Shown: positions 24,519 through 33,423, counted from the first letter of the stretch. The stretch: 64,000 nt of DNA from Corynebacterium pseudogenitalium (GCF_024453815.1 NZ_CP072934.1:62001-126000); one strand, 5' to 3'. Notes: generated by a model from the letters alone, not told the origin. Translations and numbers: made by a program.

Positions 24519-25916
24519 TTAGCCCTTGAACATATTCGTCTTGGTGAAGCGCTCTGCGTGGCCCATGCTCTGGGCGGTTTCCTTGGAGAAGTAAATCGCC
24601 AGCGAGGAGACCACGAACAGGCCGGTGATGATGATGGCCAGCGGGGTCAGGCCGGTCTCCGGGGAGACGAAGCGGGTCGCGACCAGCGGTGCGGTACCAG
24701 CGCCGAGGATGGACGCCGCCTGGTAGGTGATACCGGAGCCGGTGTAGCGCAGCTCGGGGACGAACTTCTCGGAGATGAATGCGCCGATCGGGCCGTACTG
24801 TGCGGGCTGGACCACGCATACGAGCAGGACCATGCCGATCCAGATCTTGGTTGGGTCACCGGAGTCGATCATGTTGAAAACGATCCAGATGCCGATGATG
24901 GAGACCAAACCACCGGCCAGCATGACGCGGCGTCGTCCGAGGCGGTCAGACAGGGCGGCGAGGCCCGGCATGACGAAGATCGCGATGGCGGAACCAACGG
25001 TAACCATCATCAGCGCAGTCGAGCGGCCGACTGGCGTTTCAGTTTCAGCGGTCGCGTTCACGATGTACGGCACCATAAACGAGCCCTGCAGACCTTGCAC
25101 GAACAGTGCGGCGGTGCCGGCGAGCGCACCGAGGACCAGCTCGCGCGGAGCCTCCTTCAGCATGCGGACCAGCGGCACACCGGTATGCACCTTGCCGGCG
25201 CGCCGGGCGGCTTCGAACTCTGGGGACTCTTTTACGTTTGCGCGCATGAACAGGCCGACGATGACGATGGCTGCGGAGAACAGGAACGGAACGCGCCAGC
25301 CCCAGTCGGTGATGAAGTACTGCTCGGGGTTGGCGAAGTTGTCGCCGGAAGCCTTCGCGAAGATTGCGAGGATCAGCGTCGACAAGATGGCACCTGCTGG
25401 GCCGCCTGCGATGGCGACGGAGGCGCCGAAGCCCTTGTTCTTGGCGGTGGAGTTCTCCATGGCCATCAGGGTGGCACCGGCCCATTCGCCGCCGATCGCC
25501 ATGCCCTGGATGATGCGCAGGATGACCAGCAGAATCGGAGCGGCCGGCCCAATCATCTGCGAGGACGGCATCAAACCGATGGAGATGGAGACAAGCCCCA
25601 TCGTCATGAGCGTGATGACCAGGACGTTTTTACGGCCGTACTTGTCGCCGAAGTGGCCGAACGCCATCGAACCAATCGGGCGGGAGAGGTAGCCGGTGAG
25701 CAGGATGACGAAGGAGAGCATCGTGCCCAGCTTCGGGTCGATGTTCGCGAAGAAGAGCTGCGGGAACACCAGGCCAGCTGCGGCTGCGTAGAGCAGGAAG
25801 TCGTAGTACTCCACGGTGGAGCCGAGGAAGGACGAACCAAGGGCGAGGCGTCGCTCTTTCGGCGTGCGCTCATGCTTCGCGAGGTCTACCGGTGGGGCAT
25901 GGGTGATGTTAGTCAT
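24519..25916 (-). CDS. MHS-family (MFS) transporter, probably for an aromatic acid or related organic acid
   Basis: This 465-residue transporter has twelve helices. Metabolite:H+ symporter features are clear: GSTVEYYDFLLY in helix 1, RPIGSMAFGHFGDKYGRKNVL between helices 2 and 3, IIQGMAIGGEWAGA in helix 4 and ALSDRLGRRRVM between helices 8 and 9. Related proteins import shikimate, proline-betaine or aromatic acids. It is the last gene of the Rieske dioxygenase operon (31 bp after the ABM gene), so it probably imports the operon's substrate. Confidence 0.87.
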   Translation of the reverse strand: MTNITHAPPVDLAKHERTPKERRLALGSSFLGSTVEYYDFLLYAAAAGLVFPQLFFANIDPKLGTMLSFVILLTGYLSRPIGSMAFGHFGDKYGRKNVLVITLMTMGLVSISIGLMPSSQMIGPAAPILLVILRIIQGMAIGGEWAGATLMAMENSTAKNKGFGASVAIAGGPAGAILSTLILAIFAKASGDNFANPEQYFITDWGWRVPFLFSAAIVIVGLFMRANVKESPEFEAARRAGKVHTGVPLVRMLKEAPRELVLGALAGTAALFVQGLQGSFMVPYIVNATAETETPVGRSTALMMVTVGSAIAIFVMPGLAALSDRLGRRRVMLAGGLVSIIGIWIVFNMIDSGDPTKIWIGMVLLVCVVQPAQYGPIGAFISEKFVPELRYTGSGITYQAASILGAGTAPLVATRFVSPETGLTPLAIIITGLFVVSSLAIYFSKETAQSMGHAERFTKTNMFKG

Positions 25917-25947
25917 GTGGGTCTCCTGAAAGGGATGGGGTGGTCAG

Positions 25948-26649
25948 CTAGCGCGCGGACCACGCAACGGAGTGGGAATAGTTTTCGGTTGCCTCAGGGA
26001 GAAGGCGTCCGTAGTGGTATTCGAAGGACTGCTGGCGGTAAAACTCGCGGGTAAGTTCTCCGCGCTGCGGCGTGGCGGCCTCGCGTCCGGAGTTGCCGCG
26101 GTACTCGCCCGTGGCCATGCGCCCGAACCAGTGATGGTCGTAGATCGTCTGGTCCGCCCACACCTCAAGCAGCATGAGGTGATTGGGCAGCTCCAGGTTC
26201 TCCATCCATGCGTAGTAGAGACAGCCCGGCTCGCGGCGGGTCTCGGTGATTTCCTGGGCGGTCAGCGCGCGCATCTCAGGGTTTTCGACGAAAGCGTTCT
26301 GGATGACAATGCTGACTGGCCCGCGCGCTGGCCACATGATGCGGGCGTCGTAGCCTGCTTCTGGGGCCCACACGCCGTCGGCGAGGACGTACTTGGACTG
26401 CTCGTAGATCTCCGTCGTGCCGTCCTGCACGAATGTGTGCAGGTGCGGCAGCTCCGGCAGCTTTTCGACGATCTCTGCGTAGTCGGACACGCTCTCCGCG
26501 AGGATCGCGACGGCGCAGTCCTCGTCCTCGACCGCCAGGGTTTGATAGGCCTCGGCTTGCTTGATGCCGTCGCGCTGGCGGAGGGATGCGACGTCGTGAA
26601 GAAGCTTTTCTGGAGCATCGGTAGCTCCGCGGTGAACGATGCGGATCAT
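25948..26649 (-). CDS. Protein with ABM/EthD-like dimeric alpha-beta barrel domains
   Basis: This 233-residue protein appears to hold two ferredoxin-like alpha+beta domains. The second (PVSIVIQNAFVENPEMRALTAQEITETRREPGCLYYAWMENLELPNHLMLLEVWADQTIYDHH) is a typical antibiotic-biosynthesis-monooxygenase (ABM) fold. Such proteins act as cofactor-free oxygenases, isomerases or binding proteins on aromatic or quinone compounds. The start overlaps the VOC gene stop by 4 bp, which implies coupled translation. The chemical step is not evident. Confidence 0.7.
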   Translation of the reverse strand: MIRIVHRGATDAPEKLLHDVASLRQRDGIKQAEAYQTLAVEDEDCAVAILAESVSDYAEIVEKLPELPHLHTFVQDGTTEIYEQSKYVLADGVWAPEAGYDARIMWPARGPVSIVIQNAFVENPEMRALTAQEITETRREPGCLYYAWMENLELPNHLMLLEVWADQTIYDHHWFGRMATGEYRGNSGREAATPQRGELTREFYRQQSFEYHYGRLLPEATENYSHSVAWSAR

Positions 26650-27713
26650 ACGAGCTCCTCGAAGTCGACGATCCAGTCCGGCGCGGCGAACTCCGGCTTC
26701 GGTGGCTCGCGGCGCGCGACGATCTCGATGAGGTAGCCGCCGAGCGCGTCGAAGGTGTCGAAGTAGCCGAACTCGGCGGCGCCGCCGCGCAGGTTAGAGC
26801 CCATGCACAGTGGGTGGCCAGCCTCGGTCATGGAGGCGACGACCTCGTCCCACTCGGAGTCCTCCGTGGTCATCCACGCGAAGTAGTGGTGGATGCCCGG
26901 GCCGCGCTCATCGAAGAATTCGCGGTTGTAGTGGCAGTCGCCGTGGTTGACGGAGATGATCTCGAAGCCGAAGTCGCCGGCGGTGCCCTGGGCGGTGAAG
27001 TAGCCGGTGTCGCCGTCCTTGCCGCGGTAGTACGGCTTGTCCAGGCGGCCGAAGCCGGTCTCCCACGTCTTCATCTCGTAGCGCTGGATGCCGAAGACGT
27101 CGCGGTAGTGCGGCAGCGCCGCCATGACGTCGTGCACGAGGACACCGAAGTGGTACATGCCCTGCACCGGCTGGGGCGGGCGGGTGTCGGTGCTCACCTG
27201 GGCTGGGTCGGCCGCGGTTGCGGGGAGCATCTCGACGAGGAAGCCGCCCAGGTTCTCACGCGTGTCGTAGAAGGTGCGCGTGGCGCCGTCGACAGTTGCT
27301 GTGTAGGCGATGTCGTAGCCGAGCGCCTTGAAGTGCTCCGCGACCGCCTCGTCGTTGGCCGCGGTGGAGCGGACCTGCAGGAACGCGATGCCTTCGCGCT
27401 TGGTGCGTAGGAACTCGTTGAAGGGGCTCTCGCCGCCGGTTGGTTCGATGATCTCGAAGGTGAGGCTCGACGCCGGGCGCCCGCCTGGGCCTTTCTCGCC
27501 GTTCACGGCCGGGGTGGTGCCGACGGCGCTCCGCCAGGTTCCCGGGGTCGTCGCCAAGCGTCGGCCGTGCGCTACCGCGTCGGTCGGTGCGTGCTCGGCG
27601 GTGTCCCAGTCGGTGATGCCGTAGATGCGGGAGTACTCCTTGATCTTGGCGTCGAGATCGTAGACAACGACGCCGATGCGCAGGAGGTTCGTGGTTTCAA
27701 TCTGTGTACTCAA
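26646..27713 (-). CDS. Two-domain VOC protein, extradiol dioxygenase-like
   Basis: This 355-residue protein contains two glyoxalase/VOC modules. The C-terminal module has a plausible metal triad of the type I extradiol dioxygenases: His in MYHFGVLVHD, His in GIHHYFAWM and Glu in GYLIEIV. The family uses Fe(II) or Mn(II) to cleave catechols beside the hydroxyls. The start is a TTG at 27711-27713 with an AAGGAA ribosome binding site. It lies 15 bp after the dioxygenase beta gene, which fits a ring-cleavage step. Confidence 0.75.
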   Translation of the reverse strand: MSTQIETTNLLRIGVVVYDLDAKIKEYSRIYGITDWDTAEHAPTDAVAHGRRLATTPGTWRSAVGTTPAVNGEKGPGGRPASSLTFEIIEPTGGESPFNEFLRTKREGIAFLQVRSTAANDEAVAEHFKALGYDIAYTATVDGATRTFYDTRENLGGFLVEMLPATAADPAQVSTDTRPPQPVQGMYHFGVLVHDVMAALPHYRDVFGIQRYEMKTWETGFGRLDKPYYRGKDGDTGYFTAQGTAGDFGFEIISVNHGDCHYNREFFDERGPGIHHYFAWMTTEDSEWDEVVASMTEAGHPLCMGSNLRGGAAEFGYFDTFDALGGYLIEIVARREPPKPEFAAPDWIVDFEELV

Positions 27714-27728
27714 GAGCGTTTCCTTTCT

Positions 27729-28289
27729 TTAGTAGAACAGAGACAAGTTCTTGACGAGGATGGTTGCCATATCGAAGCGGATCTCACGCTCGAGCACCAG
27801 GAATCCGTAGCGCGATTCCGGTGCCCGTACGATGACGTCGCGACGCTCACCTGCGATGGTGTCCTCGTAGCGCTCCCCGCGGGAACGGTAGATGAGGAAG
27901 TTCGAGCGGACGGCGAAGGTGCCGTCGCTACGCTCGTCAATGCGCAGGTTGGTGAGCATGTGGCGCGAACGTGACGGCGGTTCCTCGGCCCACGCCATGT
28001 TCGTTTGAAGACGGACGACGCGCTGGCGCAGAAACGCCTTGGATTCCTCGAAGTAGACCGACGTCCCTTTCGGGTAGAACTCTTCCTTACGCTCACGGGC
28101 CACACGGTTTTCGCGGACCGGCGCCCAGTAGTCGACGTCGTCGTGCATGCAGTCGAGCCAGTCTTCCCACTGCATGTTGTCCATCATTTCAGCTTCGTCG
28201 TACAGGAAGCGCGCGATGAGGCGCTCATCTTCCGCACCCGCAGGGGCCTGGGTCACTGCCTCTGACGCTTGCGTGTTGTTGCTCGCCAT
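27729..28289 (-). CDS. Ring-hydroxylating dioxygenase, small (beta) subunit
   Basis: This 186-residue protein belongs to the SnoaL-like cone-fold family of Rieske dioxygenase beta subunits, with typical segments RFLYDEAEMMDNMQWEDWLDCMHDDVDYWAPVR and SRHMLTNLRI. It has a structural role in an alpha3beta3 enzyme. I chose the ATG at 28289 because of its GGAG ribosome binding site; a start at 28304 would put that site inside the coding region. It follows the alpha gene by 36 bp. Confidence 0.9.
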   Translation of the reverse strand: MASNNTQASEAVTQAPAGAEDERLIARFLYDEAEMMDNMQWEDWLDCMHDDVDYWAPVRENRVARERKEEFYPKGTSVYFEESKAFLRQRVVRLQTNMAWAEEPPSRSRHMLTNLRIDERSDGTFAVRSNFLIYRSRGERYEDTIAGERRDVIVRAPESRYGFLVLEREIRFDMATILVKNLSLFY

Positions 28290-28325
28290 GGGTTTCTCCT
28301 TCAAAGGTCGTGTAAAAGCTAGGGA

Positions 28326-29717
28326 CTAATCGACGTTGCCTTCGTAAGCACCGTCAGAGGCTGCAGCTGCCGCTGCTGCTTCCGGATCCATCACCTTGGT
28401 GAAGTCTCGCTGGTCAACCTCCGGAACGCCCCCTCGTTCGGCCTTGAGCTGTTCCCAAGACTTGTCTTCCATCAGGTCGCGGTAGAAGCCGTACATGTTC
28501 AGCGCGGCGTTGTCCGAGTAGACATGTGCCGTGGATGCGCCTGGGTAGCCGTCATCGTCGTAGCTGACGGGGACGCGGCGCATGTTGTAGGTAAAGCCGG
28601 TCTCGCGGGACTTCGCGCCGCGGAGGATGTGCTGCATCTCCTCCCAGTTCTCGGCGTCGTCCTGCTCGAACATGCCGCCAGGGGAGAAGGTGCGCATGAC
28701 GTCGACACGGATGGCTTCCTTGACCTCTTCCGGCGCGTCCTTTGGCACGAACGCCCAGGACCAGATCTCCATCTCGTTCGGGCCACGCGGGTGGGTGACG
28801 CGGAAGGTGTAGTTGCCCAGCAGCATGAAGTTGGGGAAGACGTTCATGTGGCCGCGGACCTCGCGGAACTCACCGAGGCGCTCCACGATGGAGTCACGGA
28901 TGGTGTTCTCCCACTCGATCAGCGCAGGGCCAGTGTTGGGGATCTCCGCGTCACGCTTGCCGAAGAACGCACCGCCGTGACCGTACGGGCTGAGGAACTG
29001 GCGGCCCTCCGGGACCTTCTTGCGGCCGGTCTTGCGGTCGAAGGTGTCCGAACCGGAGCTGAGCGCCTCCACCGCGGAGACGTGGGAGATCTCCGAGTGC
29101 TGCATGTCGGACGTCGGCTGCTCAACGTTGAACTTCCAGTTCGCTGGCAGGACCCACTTGTGTACAGCGATGGCTTCCATGCCGCCCTCGTAGCGGTCCA
29201 TGTAGCCATCCAGGTAGTACTTCGCGTTGCCCAGGTACTCCTCCAGCGGCGGGATCGTCTCATCCCAGGAGCCGAAGATGAAGCCCTTGTAGTTCTCGAT
29301 GCGCGGCACCTTGATCGCCGACAACTTCGACTTATCGATGCCCTCCGGGTACGCATTGTTCTCATGCGGGATGTTGGTCAAGTTGCCCTCAAGGTCGTAA
29401 GACCAGCCGTGGAAGGAACACATGAAGGACTTCGCCTGACCGCGGTCAGCGCGGCAGATACGCATACCGCGGTGGCGACACTGGTTCAGGAACGCCTTGA
29501 CCTCGCCGGACTTCTGGCGCACAACAATGACCGGGTCCTCACCAATGTAGGTCTGGATGTAGGACCCGCGCTTCGGCAGCATCGACTCGTGCGCAAGGAA
29601 CACCCAAGTGCGCTGCCAGACGGTCTCCAACTCCTGGCGGTAGATGTCCTCGTCGGCGAAAATCTTGCCGGAAACGTATCCTCCGACCGGATCAATGAGT
29701 TCTGCGATCTTACTCAT
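28326..29717 (-). CDS. Ring-hydroxylating dioxygenase, large (alpha) subunit with Rieske centre
   Basis: This 463-residue protein is the catalytic subunit of a Rieske non-haem iron dioxygenase, which makes cis-diols from aromatic rings. The Rieske ligands are in NQCRHRGM and CSFHGW. The iron site motif is D-x2-H-x4-H in TSDMQHSEISHVS. The ATG at 29717 has a GAGGGG ribosome binding site 8 nt upstream; a GTG two codons earlier is too close to it. The C-terminus has an Ala-rich tail. It is the first gene of a five-gene operon that contains no ferredoxin or reductase gene. Confidence 0.92.
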   Translation of the reverse strand: MSKIAELIDPVGGYVSGKIFADEDIYRQELETVWQRTWVFLAHESMLPKRGSYIQTYIGEDPVIVVRQKSGEVKAFLNQCRHRGMRICRADRGQAKSFMCSFHGWSYDLEGNLTNIPHENNAYPEGIDKSKLSAIKVPRIENYKGFIFGSWDETIPPLEEYLGNAKYYLDGYMDRYEGGMEAIAVHKWVLPANWKFNVEQPTSDMQHSEISHVSAVEALSSGSDTFDRKTGRKKVPEGRQFLSPYGHGGAFFGKRDAEIPNTGPALIEWENTIRDSIVERLGEFREVRGHMNVFPNFMLLGNYTFRVTHPRGPNEMEIWSWAFVPKDAPEEVKEAIRVDVMRTFSPGGMFEQDDAENWEEMQHILRGAKSRETGFTYNMRRVPVSYDDDGYPGASTAHVYSDNAALNMYGFYRDLMEDKSWEQLKAERGGVPEVDQRDFTKVMDPEAAAAAAASDGAYEGNVD

Positions 29718-29791
29718 AGCCACTTCCCCTCTGTGATCTGTGTCATCTGTGGGAGTGACTTTAAACGGAAGAATAATTGGCTAAAACCCAC

Positions 29792-29808
29792 GTTCCAGTC
29801 AATGGAAC
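29792..29808. promoter_or_regulatory. Palindromic operator candidate of the dioxygenase operon
   Basis: GTTCCA and TGGAAC form a perfect inverted repeat around GTCAA, 75 bp before the alpha-subunit start. It resembles sites bound by IclR-type catabolic regulators; no such gene is in the window. Confidence 0.5.
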
Positions 29809-29888
29809 AGCCCCGGCGGGCATAAAAGGAGGGGCCTCGGGGCTCAAAGTTCAGCCTAGGATAGTCTTCCCGACTCTTCCCGGGGGCC

Positions 29889-29979
29889 AGTGCCAAAAGA
29901 CGCAAGCCTAAACATCCAGCACTTTTATTACCAGCTAGTATGAATAGCTAGCCCAAAAGAGGTTGCGTCCATTGGCACT
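29889..29979. repeat. Intergenic inverted-repeat element, type 1, copy 2
   Basis: AGTGCCAAAAGACGCAA (29889-29905) faces TTGCGTCCATTGGCACT (29963-29979), an inverted repeat with two mismatches over 17 bp. The first arm is identical to the start of the copy at 8372. Confidence 0.75.
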
Positions 29980-29994
29980 CAGACCTTACTCTAC

Positions 29995-30075
29995 GCACAC
30001 CAAATTCCCTCACGTGCTTCCCGCGACCAGGGCTTTTCCAAATCCGCCCCGCGAAAAACAAGGAATCTGGTGCGC
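29995..30075 (+). repeat. Intergenic inverted-repeat element, type 2, copy 4
   Basis: It carries CACCAAATTCCC, CCCGCGACCAGGGCTTTTCC and GGAATCTGGTGCGCGC, and is very close to the copies at 21712 and 21806. It starts 15 bp after the type 1 element, repeating the arrangement seen at 8371-8559. Confidence 0.78.
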
Positions 30076-30078
30076 GCG

Positions 30079-32814
30079 CTACATCCTCGGCAGCCGCACG
30101 CCCGGAATCAGGTCCGCGTACGCCGCACCGCCGAACCCAAGCGCCAGCAGCAGCGGCAGGATCAGCCACAGCCAACTACTTGCCGACGACCCCTCCGCCC
30201 CACTCGCAGCCCCTTCCGTCTGCTGCGTTGGTTTGGCCTGCTGCGTAGTTTCCGGCGCCTGGCTAGTTGTCCGCGGCGCGGAACTTCCCGGCCTCGTCGC
30301 AGGTGTTGAGGTTGCCGCGGACACCTCGGTGGTTGGCTTTGCGGCTTCGGTTGTCCGCGGGGCGGAATCCTCAGCGGTCGGTTCTGTCTCCTCGGTTGTC
30401 CGCGCGGCGGACACCTCCGAGGTTGGGGTGGACGTTGTCGCTGGTGTTGAGGTTGCCGCGGACACCTTGGTGGTTGGCTTTGCGGCTTCGGTTGTCCGCG
30501 CGGCGGACACCTCCGACGAAGTTGTAGGGGCCACGGCTATCGTGGACAGCTTTGCCGAAGTGGTTGTCCGCGCGGCGAAATCCTCGGTAGCCGGTTCTGT
30601 CGTTTCGGTTGTCCGCGCGGCGGAACTTTCAGCAGTGGGTTCTGGCCTCTCCGTTGTCCGCGCGGCGGACACTTCCGATGAGGTCGGGGCAGCCGTTGTC
30701 GCTGGTGCCGAAGCTGCCGCGGACACCTCGGTGGTTGGCTTTGCGGCTTCGGTTGTCCGCGCGGCGGACACCTCCGACGAAGTTGTAGGGGCCACGGCTA
30801 CCGTGGACAGCTTTGCCGAAGTGGTTGTCCGCGCGGCGAAATCCTCGGTAGCCGGTTCTGTCGTTTCGGTTGTCCGCGCGGCGGACACTTCCGAAGTTGG
30901 AACAGACGTTGTCGCTGGTGTTGAGGTTGCCGCGGACACTTCGATCGTTGGCTCTGCGGCTTCAGTTGTCCGCGCGGCGGACACCTCGGACGAGGTTGCA
31001 GGGGCCACGGCTACCGTGGACAGCTTTGCCGAAGTAGTTGTCCGCGCGGCGGACTGCTCACTCGAAGGAATTTCGGTCGGGGTTGTCCGCGCGGCGGAAC
31101 TGTCAGCAGTGGGTGCTGTCTCCTCGGTTGTCCGCGCGGCGGAATCCTCAGCGCTCGGTTCAGTCGTTTGCGTTGTTCGCGCGGCGGACACCTCCGAGGT
31201 TGGGGCAGCCGTTGTTGCTGGTGCTGTGGTTGCCGCGGACACCTCGGTCACGGTCGTTGGTGAGACCTCAGCCTCGGGTGCTTCAGCCTCGGATGCCTCA
31301 TCCTGGGGCGACTCGGACGGCTTGGTTGTCTCGGCTTCAGGCTTGTTGATGTACTGCTGCAGCAGCTTCTGCAGATCGAGCATGTCCTGCTCGAGTTTCT
31401 TTGCCTCGTCGAGGTTGTGGGTGAGCTCGTCGATATCGATTTGATCTTCGGGTTCGGCGGAAGTGTCTGCAGGTTCAACGCTTTCGGAAGCTTCGGGTGT
31501 CCGCGGGGCGGACTCTTCCGGAGCTGAAGTAGACGTTGTCGCTGGTGTTGAGGTTGCCGCGGACTCCTCCGAAGAAGTCTCGGGGGATTCGGGCTCAGCA
31601 TGAGCTTCGGATTCCGACGGTTCCGGAGCTGCTTCAGATTCCGACGGTTCCGGTGTCCGCGGGGCGGACTCCTCGGTCGGCTCGGCAGCCGCAGAAGGCT
31701 CTACCGTTGCAGAAGGCTCGGCAGCCTCGGTCTCAGAAGCCTCTGTCTCCGCGGGCGCGTTCTTCAGTTCCTCCAGCGCGGCGGCTTTGTCGGCGATGCG
31801 TTTGGTGGCGTCGGTGATTTCGTTGTCCACGGCGCGGAGGGCGCGTTCGAGGGTCCACTTGTCGGCGTTGTGCCAGAAGCCGGTGAATGGGTTGCGCTCT
31901 TGCCATCCGGTGAGTGCGGCGAGGTTGGCTTCGATGTTGGCCTTGCGGTGGGTGGCGGCTTCGAGGGTGCTGTTGGCGAACTCGAGCTGTCGAGAAGCGT
32001 CGTCGATGTTGGTGGGGGTGGTGGCGTCGTAGCGGTCGGCGCCGTGGCCCTCGTGCGAAGGCGTTGCTGCTTCGACGGTTTCGAAGAGTTCGATGGAGCG
32101 GGTGATGTTGTCCAGGCGGGCTTGTTCGAGGTCGAGTTTGGCTTTGCGGGCGTCGCGACGGTTCTTCAGGCCCTCGAGCTCCTTGGTGTTGGAGGGGGCG
32201 AGCCAGCTGAACCAGCTGGAGTCGACTTCTTTTTTGCGTTTGGTGTAGGCGGAGTCGGCTTCGTCGAAAAGTGCTTGGCGCTTGGCCACTGCCTCCTGCT
32301 GCGCGGTGATGCTCTCAAGGGCTTCGCGCAGGTTGGTGGGCAGGGCGACGGGTTTGATGTCGGGTTCGGGGGCGTCTTCGTAGGCGGATGGGTCTTTGCC
32401 GTTGAAGTCCTCGAGCTGCTTCTTGGTCACGGCGAGTGTTTTGCGTGCGGCGTCGAGGGAGGTCTTGGTGGTGCGGACGAGGAGTTCGGCGGAGTCGACG
32501 AGCAGTTTCTGCTGGTCGTACTCGGCTTGCTTGGCCTTCTTGTTCTCCTCGCCGATGGCGAGGACGACGCCCCAGCGCTTCATCTCGAGGACAGCCTGCG
32601 CGCCCTTGAGCGCCAGGTCGGCTTTCCATAGCTGGGATTCGAGTTCGGCGACTTTGGCTTCGCCCTTTTCGACGAGCCCCTGCAACGCCTGCCCGCCGAG
32701 GCCGAGGAGGCCTTGCGCTTCGGCGTAGTGGGCGGTGGGGTTGATGGTGGCGGGGACGGTGACGGCGGTGCCGGTCAGGGCGACAACGAGGGCGCCGGAG
32801 GTCAACTTGTGCAT
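30079..32814 (-). CDS. Long envelope protein with coiled-coil region and Thr/Ser/Glu repeat tail
   Basis: This 911-residue protein has a signal peptide (ALVVALTGTAVTVPATI), then about 340 residues rich in Lys, Glu, Ala and Leu that should form coiled coils. A repeat tail of about 400 residues follows, built from units such as EVSAARTTE and TTTSAKLSTVAVAP, and then one C-terminal helix (SSWLWLILPLLLALGFGG) and a short basic end. There is no LPxTG sorting motif, so it is probably membrane-anchored with a long extended stalk in the wall. The ATG at 32814 lies 6 nt after TAAACT, without a ribosome binding site. Function unknown; adhesion or envelope spacing are possibilities. Confidence 0.75.
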   Translation of the reverse strand: MHKLTSGALVVALTGTAVTVPATINPTAHYAEAQGLLGLGGQALQGLVEKGEAKVAELESQLWKADLALKGAQAVLEMKRWGVVLAIGEENKKAKQAEYDQQKLLVDSAELLVRTTKTSLDAARKTLAVTKKQLEDFNGKDPSAYEDAPEPDIKPVALPTNLREALESITAQQEAVAKRQALFDEADSAYTKRKKEVDSSWFSWLAPSNTKELEGLKNRRDARKAKLDLEQARLDNITRSIELFETVEAATPSHEGHGADRYDATTPTNIDDASRQLEFANSTLEAATHRKANIEANLAALTGWQERNPFTGFWHNADKWTLERALRAVDNEITDATKRIADKAAALEELKNAPAETEASETEAAEPSATVEPSAAAEPTEESAPRTPEPSESEAAPEPSESEAHAEPESPETSSEESAATSTPATTSTSAPEESAPRTPEASESVEPADTSAEPEDQIDIDELTHNLDEAKKLEQDMLDLQKLLQQYINKPEAETTKPSESPQDEASEAEAPEAEVSPTTVTEVSAATTAPATTAAPTSEVSAARTTQTTEPSAEDSAARTTEETAPTADSSAARTTPTEIPSSEQSAARTTTSAKLSTVAVAPATSSEVSAARTTEAAEPTIEVSAATSTPATTSVPTSEVSAARTTETTEPATEDFAARTTTSAKLSTVAVAPTTSSEVSAARTTEAAKPTTEVSAAASAPATTAAPTSSEVSAARTTERPEPTAESSAARTTETTEPATEDFAARTTTSAKLSTIAVAPTTSSEVSAARTTEAAKPTTKVSAATSTPATTSTPTSEVSAARTTEETEPTAEDSAPRTTEAAKPTTEVSAATSTPATRPGSSAPRTTSQAPETTQQAKPTQQTEGAASGAEGSSASSWLWLILPLLLALGFGGAAYADLIPGVRLPRM
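30300..31580. repeat. Coding repeats inside the envelope protein gene
   Basis: The word GTTGTCCGCGCGGCGGA recurs many times; larger units of roughly 260 bp (around 30520, 30780 and 31000) are nearly identical. Each unit encodes the TTTSAKLST...EVSAARTTE block. Such repeats can change copy number by slippage or recombination. Confidence 0.8.
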
Positions 32815-32847
32815 GCGCAAAGTTTAGGGGATAGACCTCTCGAAGTG

Positions 32848-33423
32848 CTACTTCTGTGTAGCGGCGAGTGCCCCCGTGAGTGCGCCGATGGCGGTGTCGA
32901 TGATGTCGTCGCGTTCGGGGGCGGGGCAGCTTTCGTCGACCCAGTCGATGCAGACGGCGTCGAGGAAGCCGAGCATCCCGGATGCGGCGCGTGCGGCGTG
33001 CTCGTCGTCGCGGCCCAGCAGGGAGCACAGCGTTTCGACGGAGGCGTCGCGCATCTCAATGCGCAGGTTGATTGCCTCGGTGGGTTCGGCGCCGCCGCGG
33101 CGACCGGCCAGCCACACGAACGGGTGCTCGGCGACGTGGTTGAGGTAGCGCTCCAGGGTGCTGCGCAGAGCCTCGTGGGTGTCGGTGTTGGGGTCGAGGT
33201 GGTCGTCGAAAAGCGGCTGGGTGTGTGCCTTGAGGAAAGCGGTGTAGAGCCCTGCCTTGGATTCGAAGTAGTGGAAGAGGAGGCCTTGGGACACACCGCA
33301 GGCGTCGGCGATGTCCTGGGTGGAGACTTCCACGTAAGGTGTGGTGGAGAAGATGTCCGTGGCAGCGGCGAGGATTTCTTCCTGGCGTTGCTCGACGCTG
33401 AGCCTCCGTCGTGGTTGTGTCAT
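32848..33423 (-). CDS. TetR/AcrR-family regulator
   Basis: This 191-residue repressor has an N-terminal HTH (ILAAATDIFSTTPYVEVSTQDIADACGVSQGLLFHYFESKAGLY) and a C-terminal ligand domain that I cannot assign. I chose the ATG at 33423 (MTQPRRRLS), which places the HTH at the usual distance; upstream in-frame codons would extend into the divergent promoter region. It is divergent from the GH13 gene, with about 40 bp between starts, so it may regulate that gene and itself. Confidence 0.85.
   Translation of the reverse strand: MTQPRRRLSVEQRQEEILAAATDIFSTTPYVEVSTQDIADACGVSQGLLFHYFESKAGLYTAFLKAHTQPLFDDHLDPNTDTHEALRSTLERYLNHVAEHPFVWLAGRRGGAEPTEAINLRIEMRDASVETLCSLLGRDDEHAARAASGMLGFLDAVCIDWVDESCPAPERDDIIDTAIGALTGALAATQK

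Noticed and set aside
29963..31444. 493-codon plus-strand frame with VVRAADTSEV repeats
   Set aside because: It is the mirror of the coding repeats of the envelope protein and starts inside an intergenic repeat without a ribosome binding site.
30300..31580. Minisatellite or CRISPR-like repeat DNA
   Set aside because: The repeats keep a single coding frame and encode the stalk of an exported protein.
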